DNA of 10,391 nt. Origin: Bacteroidales bacterium GP3 (GTDB lineage: Bacteria; Bacteroidota; Bacteroidia; Bacteroidales; Muribaculaceae). A program made the position numbers and the translations under genes. Location: positions 1 through 10,391 of the forward strand of contig DAAK01000213.1 of NCBI GenBank assembly GCA_001701075.1, read 5' to 3'. Of the stretch, positions 5,379 through 10,391 are shown piece after piece; within the stretch, counting starts at the first letter, position 1, and every line of letters starts with the position of its first letter. The notes under the pieces were generated by a model. It saw only the letters and a list, made by a program, of their open reading frames with translations. It ran no database searches and had not been told where the DNA came from.

Positions 5379-7787
5379 ATGAAAAGACTTATTGCAGCCA
5401 CAGTGCTTACTTCCTTGGCTCTCACCTCAATGGCGAAAGCCCCGAAATCGCACCACGGTTACCCGATCAATCCTGTGCCTTTCACTTCGGTGAAGGTCAA
5501 CGATGATTTCTGGGGACAAAGACTCAAAGCAAGCCGTGAAGTTACTATCCCTCTCGCTTTCAGCAAATGTGAGGAAACGGGACGTTATGAAAATTTTGTG
5601 AAGGCAGCCCATCCTTCTGACACTATAACTGTAACAGGTTATTCGTTTGACGATACCGATGTCTATAAGACCATCGAGGGTGCAAGCTATCTTCTGCAAA
5701 CCTATCCTGACAAAAACCTTGAGAACTACATCGACAGCATCGTCGTGATCATGGCTGCTGCGCAGGAACCCGATGGATATCTTTACACTTCTCGCACAAT
5801 GAACCCGAAGCATCCACACGAATGGGCAGGTTCACAAAGATGGGAGCTTGTGGAAGACCTTTCACACGAGTTCTACAATCTCGGACATATGGTGGAAGGT
5901 GCTATTGCCCACTATCAGGCAACCGGTAAGACCAATTTCCTTGATATAGCCAAGAAATATGCTGATTGCGTATGCCGTGAGATCGGTGACAATCCCGGTC
6001 AGGTGGCACGTGTCCCGGGTCATCAGATTGCAGAGATGGCGCTTGCAAAGCTTTATCTCGTGACTGGCGACCAGAAATATCTTGACCAGGCTAAATACTT
6101 CCTTGATAAGCGTGGATACACTTCCCGCACAGATGAGTATTCACAGGCTCATAAACCCGTCGTAGAGCAGGATGAGGCAGTAGGACATGCAGTGCGTGCA
6201 GCTTATATGTATGCCGGTATGGCCGACGTGGCAGCCCTTACAGGCGACTCAGCTTATATCAACGCTATCGACCGCATCTGGGACAATATCGTAGGCAAGA
6301 AATACTACATCACCGGTGGTATTGGCGCCACAAATAATGGCGAGGCATTCGGCGACAACTATGAGTTGCCGAATATGTCGGCTTATTGCGAGACTTGCGC
6401 TGCAATTGGCAATGTATATGTCAATCATCGTCTGTTCCTCTTGCATGGCGATTCAAAATACTATGATGTGCTCGAGCGTACACTCTACAATGGCCTGATT
6501 TCAGGTGTGGCTCTTGATGGAGGTGCTTTCTTCTATCCGAATCCTCTTGAATCTATGGGTCAGCACCAGCGTCAGCCTTGGTTTGGATGTGCTTGCTGTC
6601 CGTCAAACATCGCACGTTTCATTCCATCTCTTCCCGGATATGTGTATGCAGTGAAGGGCGACGACGTTTATGTCAACCTCTTTATGTCGAACACTGCTGA
6701 TCTTGATGTGAATGGCAAGAAGGTAGTGCTGAGCCAGCAGACCAATTATCCTTGGAATGGAAACGTGACAGTGTCGGTCGACCAGAATAAGGCTGGTCTT
6801 TTCGACATGAAGCTCCGTATTCCGGGTTGGGTTAAGAACAAGCCTGTCCCAAGCGACCTTTATACATATACAGACGGCAAGCGTCTCGGATATACTGTCA
6901 TGGTAAATGGAAAACCGGCTGACGGCACTTTGACTGCTGATGGCTACTATACAATTTCCCGCAAATGGAAGAAGGGTGATAAGGTTGAGCTGCATCTTGA
7001 TATGGAGCCACGGACTGTGAAGGCTCACGCTAAGGTCGCTGCCGACAAGGGTCGCATCGCTGTAGAACGCGGACCGATTGTCTATTGTGCAGAATGGCCT
7101 GATAATGACTTTGACGTGCTTAGCATCTTTGTTAACCAGAAACCACAGTTTACACTTACCGAGAAGCCTGAATTGCTCGAAGGAATCGTAGAACTCACTA
7201 CCGATGGCCAGACTTTGGCTTATGACGATAATGGTCGCCTGACAGTGAAGGATGTAAAGCTCAATCTTATTCCTTATTACTCTTGGTGCCATAGAGGTAG
7301 CGGAAATATGGCTGTATGGTTGCCACAGGATTTGAGCGCTTCGCGTCCTATTATGCCTCCTACACTTGCTTCAGAAAGCAAGATTACGACTTCTTCACCA
7401 ATGGGATCACTCTCTTCACTCAACGACCGTCTGATACCTAAGGATGAGAATGACCGTTCGGTGCCTTACACTCATTGGTGGCCAAAACAGGGTACAACTG
7501 AGTGGATTGCATATGAGCTCCCGCAAGCGCAGAAAGTGCAGAGCGCAACTATTTATTGGTATGACGATGGCCCATGGGGCGGATGTCGTGTCCCGAAGTC
7601 ATGGAACATCTATTATCAGGACGCATCAGGCAATTGGCAGCCTGTCACCGGAGCCGACAATTTCGGCACTCAGAAGGGTGGAGCAAACACTGTCAACTTC
7701 GATCCTGTGACTACAAAAGCCCTCAAGCTTGAAGTCGTTCTCCCCGACGATAACTCCGCCGGCATCTTCGAATGGCAACTCGACTGA
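5379..7787 (+). CDS. Exported GH127 beta-L-arabinofuranosidase, complete
   Basis: This 802-residue protein has a cleavable signal peptide (likely cut after S17-M18-A19), so it is predicted periplasmic, unlike its lipoprotein paralogue at the left edge. The (alpha/alpha)6 barrel covers about 35-430. The catalytic set is complete: Glu322 (GEAFGDNYE) as acid/base, Glu338 and Cys340 (CETC) as zinc ligands, and the pair Cys406-Cys407 (CACCPSN), whose first Cys would be the nucleophile. This matches the zinc-cysteine site of the characterised Bifidobacterium longum HypBA1, with E322, E338 and C340 at the same numbers. Beta-domains follow (about 430-660). Residues about 690-802 resemble a discoidin-like carbohydrate-binding domain, common in the long members. 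The reaction is release of terminal beta-L-arabinofuranose by a retaining mechanism; the related family GH146 shares the fold, so subfamily is not settled. It is the last gene of the operon, with a hairpin 27 nt after its stop. Confidence 0.94.
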   Translation: MKRLIAATVLTSLALTSMAKAPKSHHGYPINPVPFTSVKVNDDFWGQRLKASREVTIPLAFSKCEETGRYENFVKAAHPSDTITVTGYSFDDTDVYKTIEGASYLLQTYPDKNLENYIDSIVVIMAAAQEPDGYLYTSRTMNPKHPHEWAGSQRWELVEDLSHEFYNLGHMVEGAIAHYQATGKTNFLDIAKKYADCVCREIGDNPGQVARVPGHQIAEMALAKLYLVTGDQKYLDQAKYFLDKRGYTSRTDEYSQAHKPVVEQDEAVGHAVRAAYMYAGMADVAALTGDSAYINAIDRIWDNIVGKKYYITGGIGATNNGEAFGDNYELPNMSAYCETCAAIGNVYVNHRLFLLHGDSKYYDVLERTLYNGLISGVALDGGAFFYPNPLESMGQHQRQPWFGCACCPSNIARFIPSLPGYVYAVKGDDVYVNLFMSNTADLDVNGKKVVLSQQTNYPWNGNVTVSVDQNKAGLFDMKLRIPGWVKNKPVPSDLYTYTDGKRLGYTVMVNGKPADGTLTADGYYTISRKWKKGDKVELHLDMEPRTVKAHAKVAADKGRIAVERGPIVYCAEWPDNDFDVLSIFVNQKPQFTLTEKPELLEGIVELTTDGQTLAYDDNGRLTVKDVKLNLIPYYSWCHRGSGNMAVWLPQDLSASRPIMPPTLASESKITTSSPMGSLSSLNDRLIPKDENDRSVPYTHWWPKQGTTEWIAYELPQAQKVQSATIYWYDDGPWGGCRVPKSWNIYYQDASGNWQPVTGADNFGTQKGGANTVNFDPVTTKALKLEVVLPDDNSAGIFEWQLD

Positions 7788-7813
7788 CTTTGAATGATAA
7801 AATGATAAATTGT

Positions 7814-7846
7814 AAGAAGCCGACTCCCACGTGGAGCCGGCTTCTT
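7814..7846 (+). terminator. Hairpin terminator after the GH97-GH43-GH127 operon
   Basis: Arms of 14 nt (7814-7827 and 7833-7846) pair with a single A-C mismatch around the 5-nt loop CACGT. There is no long T-run after the stem; the pyrimidine-rich 3' arm (CTTCTT) and the following CCTT take its place. It sits 27 nt after the GH127 stop and before an independent promoter. Two tandem AATGATAA units (7793-7808) lie between the stop and the stem. Confidence 0.75.
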
Positions 7847-7971
7847 CCTTATATAGACTAAATTGAAGATATTGTGGATGAAATGTAGAGGAGTATGTGT
7901 TTATTAAAAGTTCTAAAAACGAATTGATTTAAAGACAAAGTTGAAAATTTCGAAAATAATGCGGAAAATTG

Positions 7972-8002
7972 TTGGTCGGAATTGTATTTTTCATTAATTT
8001 TG
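7972..8002 (+). promoter_or_regulatory. Bacteroides-type promoter of the gene at 8049
   Basis: TTG at 7972-7974 is followed after 20 nt by TAATTTTG at 7995-8002, a match to the -33/-7 pattern. Transcription would start near 8009, about 40 nt before the chosen ATG. None of the 12-nt motif copies found at 594-680 is present upstream, so this gene is probably regulated separately. The rest of 7847-7971 is A/T-rich and I see no gene in it. Confidence 0.65.
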
Positions 8003-8048
8003 CCATCGAATTTAAGGTATAATGTTTCAACTTCAAATTATAAATACT

Positions 8049-10391
8049 ATGAGACAAATCTACAAATTGTGTCTTTCAGGCGTAGTAGGCGTATGCATGA
8101 GCATTCCGCAGATAAGTGTAGCCTACACTCGCTCGCCGTTAAGTGTTTTCAAACCGACGGTGTCTGTCCGGTCAGGACAATCAGTCCACACAGAATCAAA
8201 CAAGAAGATTGAGTTGCGCCCGATGCTCGGGAATCAACCACATCAGGGTGCAATCCACAGTTTTGGACGAACTTCCAACATCAGTTTCCATACTGGATGG
8301 AAAGCCCCACGTAAGAATCTGACAGTAACTTTTTCATTCCCTGGGGAAGAGAAAGGATACTTCGTTCAGGCTGTCGGTTTCACTGCTGAAGACGGAGAGC
8401 AGTATTGGGCAATGCAGGAAGAGGAATTCGGTCCGATTTTTGCCGAAATCCCTGCAGGTAAATATGTTGTCGTCGGATATTTTGCCGTCTGCGACCCTGA
8501 ACCCGACGAATGGGGTCAGTATAAGGAGAAAGGCTCTGCTTTGGTTGTAAAGGAAAATGTTGAATTCTCTACAGATACGGAGTTCACTTTGGATGGAGAA
8601 GAAGCTAAAAATTTCATTTCGGCAATCCCTGTCGGTCCCGAAGGGGAAGAATACACTCTGACCGTTGTCAAGATAGAAGCTGATGAAAATGGAGATCCGG
8701 AAATCGGTGAGGAAATTCCGGGTAGCGCAGAGTTCATATCGCAGAGAATGGGCATTTACAGCAAGACAAAGGGTGAGCTCTTCTGGAGCCAGATTGGAAT
8801 GTCAGAGCACTGGGTGTCTGAAGATTTCCCGGATTATAGTGAGCAGTCTTTGTTTGATGCTGGAGGAATATACGTCAATGATTTCAGTGATGATATCATA
8901 GTACTGGGATCATTTGAGATTCACCCTGCTGATGGTGTCCCTGCTCTTACAGTAGCAATGAAAGAAGGGTGTGAGCCAGGCGTCTTGAAATCGTCTTCTT
9001 CAGATTATACTTATGTAGAGACAAAATATGAACAGAGTGAACTGGGTAAGCTGCAACCCTTCCCACCGGTGGAGACTCCTTGGGCGGTGCAATCTAACAA
9101 TTATTTCGATGGAAAGGTTGCTGAAGGTATGTCGCTAAGCGAAAGTGTCGATCTGTCACTTTTCAATTATTGTGCTTCTGCAATAGATGCAATCGACTAT
9201 GCAAGCTCCACTCAAGTCTGGTATGACGACTATACTTCATATTTCGGTTGCGATACGATATATGAAGAAGATTTCATGTATGTTACCGAAACGAGGATTT
9301 CAAACAATTCAATATGTCCGGAAGTCTATATTAAGGACGGAGAAAAAACTATTCTCAACAAAGCATCAGACGCATTCTATGAGATGAAATCTGCTCCTAA
9401 GGATCCTTTGGCAACAGTGCCTTCGATCTTTATGTATACGAGTTCACAGCATATGCAACCATATGGAAGGACTCCGGGATTTGTTAATGTGCCCGTGGCG
9501 TCTGCCGTTAGCGGAAAAAGGGCTGAAATTGTGCCATTCTCTCCAAGCTATTGCGGCTATGCAGGAGACTATGTGGCAAGCGTGAATGCGACTATCGATG
9601 CTGCTCCAGTGATCACTTACAATGGCAAGGCAGTAGAATATGATTCAGAGTATTACAGCGATTTTTGGTCTGGAGGATTTTTAGGCTGGTGTTCTGACTG
9701 GAATTACGAAAATCATCCTGCCGGAGCATATACCATGAGTTTCGAATGCCCTCAGATGATTGATGATATATATGGCAAAGTGGAATACAGCGTGTCTTTT
9801 GATCAGACAAAGAAAGATTGTGTACCTCCTGTAGTGCAGTATCTGCAGTTCAGAGATAAGGATGATAATGTCACATGTGTGTTTGAGGAAGGACTTGAAG
9901 GTGATGTCTTCATTGGTGCAGGCGATTTCGCTGCCGATTCTGAAGGTATATTGGAGAGTGGTAAAGAGGTTTCTGTCCCCACTGTGTCTTATGCTCCTTT
10001 CGGAACTGATGATTGGACTGTTTTAGAACTTGAAGAGGTGGCTAAATCATCTGATTGTTTCGCTCCTATTTATAAGATATCTTTGCTTCAAGTTGATAAG
10101 GAAGCACTTGATGGTTGGTTTGACCTTAAGATAGAAATGGCAGACGCTGAAGGCAACACAATGTCTCAAATGTCTTCTCCGGCATTCAAAATATCCGAGT
10201 TGGCCGATGTTCATCAACTTAGAGAAGAATCATCAAAGATGAGAATTGAAGGTCGCAAGGTTTATTCTGATAATACTGGCATTGATGTGTTTACGGTATA
10301 CGGAAGCAAGGTTGCCTCAATCAATGCCAAGAGTGCGGAGCTATCAGATCTACCCGCAGGAGTTTATATTATCCGCTCCGGCAAGAAATCC
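8049..10391 (+). CDS. Secreted protein of unknown function with a type IX-like C-terminal sorting domain (3' end outside window)
   Basis: The frame is open for 781 codons from 8049 to the right edge with no stop. The ATG at 8049 gives a good signal peptide (MRQIYK, a hydrophobic core, cut after S23-V24-A25). An in-frame ATG at 8022 would add nine residues before it and leave a very short leader, so 8049 is preferred. The mature protein is acidic and rich in Asp, Glu, Ser and Tyr, and looks like a string of beta-sandwich domains. I see no catalytic motif; a subtilase GTSxxxP serine motif is absent. Residues about 560-715 (around YAPFGTDDW and FDLKIEMADAEGN) resemble the Ig-like tails of Bacteroidota secreted peptidases and adhesins, a weak impression only. 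Residues about 721-781 fit a type A sorting domain, with GIDVFTVYG and LPAGVYIIRSGKKS. Only the last strand seems to be missing, so the stop should be close. It would be exported to the cell surface if the strain has the type IX machinery. Confidence 0.85.
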   Translation, partial: MRQIYKLCLSGVVGVCMSIPQISVAYTRSPLSVFKPTVSVRSGQSVHTESNKKIELRPMLGNQPHQGAIHSFGRTSNISFHTGWKAPRKNLTVTFSFPGEEKGYFVQAVGFTAEDGEQYWAMQEEEFGPIFAEIPAGKYVVVGYFAVCDPEPDEWGQYKEKGSALVVKENVEFSTDTEFTLDGEEAKNFISAIPVGPEGEEYTLTVVKIEADENGDPEIGEEIPGSAEFISQRMGIYSKTKGELFWSQIGMSEHWVSEDFPDYSEQSLFDAGGIYVNDFSDDIIVLGSFEIHPADGVPALTVAMKEGCEPGVLKSSSSDYTYVETKYEQSELGKLQPFPPVETPWAVQSNNYFDGKVAEGMSLSESVDLSLFNYCASAIDAIDYASSTQVWYDDYTSYFGCDTIYEEDFMYVTETRISNNSICPEVYIKDGEKTILNKASDAFYEMKSAPKDPLATVPSIFMYTSSQHMQPYGRTPGFVNVPVASAVSGKRAEIVPFSPSYCGYAGDYVASVNATIDAAPVITYNGKAVEYDSEYYSDFWSGGFLGWCSDWNYENHPAGAYTMSFECPQMIDDIYGKVEYSVSFDQTKKDCVPPVVQYLQFRDKDDNVTCVFEEGLEGDVFIGAGDFAADSEGILESGKEVSVPTVSYAPFGTDDWTVLELEEVAKSSDCFAPIYKISLLQVDKEALDGWFDLKIEMADAEGNTMSQMSSPAFKISELADVHQLREESSKMRIEGRKVYSDNTGIDVFTVYGSKVASINAKSAELSDLPAGVYIIRSGKKS

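Noticed and set aside
5267..5506. Short plus-strand open frame beginning right after the GH43 stop
   Set aside because: It is made of the 7-nt and 9-nt repeats and then runs out of frame into GH127, whose own start at 5379 gives a proper signal peptide.
6603..7292. Long minus-strand open frame (229 codons) opposite GH127
   Set aside because: Antisense shadow of the GH127 beta-domains, with no start context or domain.
7982..8212. Short plus-strand open frame before and across the start of the secreted protein
   Set aside because: It overlaps the promoter and the signal-peptide coding part of the 8049 gene in another frame and shows no domain.
1..10391. CRISPR arrays, tRNA or rRNA genes, insertion sequences, phage or mobile-element genes
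   Set aside because: Nothing resembling repeat-spacer arrays, structural RNA genes, transposases or integrases was seen; the window is an ordinary glycan-degradation region apart from the features listed.

Overview
The window looks like chromosomal DNA of a Bacteroidota, most likely a gut or host-associated Bacteroidales; the family cannot be fixed from this sequence. The reasons are three promoters of the Bacteroides type (a TTG box about 19-20 nt before TAnnTTTG), no clear Shine-Dalgarno sequences before the genes, a cluster of exported plant-glycan hydrolases of families typical of polysaccharide utilization loci, and a secreted protein ending in a type IX secretion-like sorting domain.

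Layout. Positions 1-509 (minus strand) hold the first 169 codons of a lipoprotein of the GH127 (beta-L-arabinofuranosidase) type, cut by the left edge. Positions 510-779 are a divergent control region. It contains two outward-facing promoters and four copies of a 12-nt motif, all arranged in exact mirror symmetry about position 637. To the right is a three-gene operon on the plus strand: GH97 (780-2759), multidomain GH43 (2774-5266) and a second, complete GH127 (5379-7787). A hairpin terminator closes it (7814-7846). A separate promoter (7972-8002) then drives a long secreted protein (8049 to beyond 10391). That protein has no recognised catalytic domain and has an almost complete C-terminal sorting domain at the right edge.

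How the genes work together. Two GH127 enzymes, a GH43, and a GH97 with the catalytic residues of the retaining alpha-galactosidase / beta-L-arabinopyranosidase subgroup suggest a set of exo-acting enzymes. They would strip L-arabinose (furanose and pyranose) and possibly galactose from plant arabinogalactan, extensin-type or pectic side chains. All have export signals: three are predicted periplasmic and one is a lipoprotein. No SusC/SusD pair, transporter or regulator lies in the window, so this is at most part of a utilization locus. The mirror-symmetric promoter region predicts that the divergent GH127 lipoprotein and the operon are switched together by one regulator that binds direct repeats 21 bp apart. 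That is the spacing used by AraC-type DNA-binding domains, including those of hybrid two-component systems. The gene at 8049 has its own promoter behind a terminator and need not belong to the same pathway.
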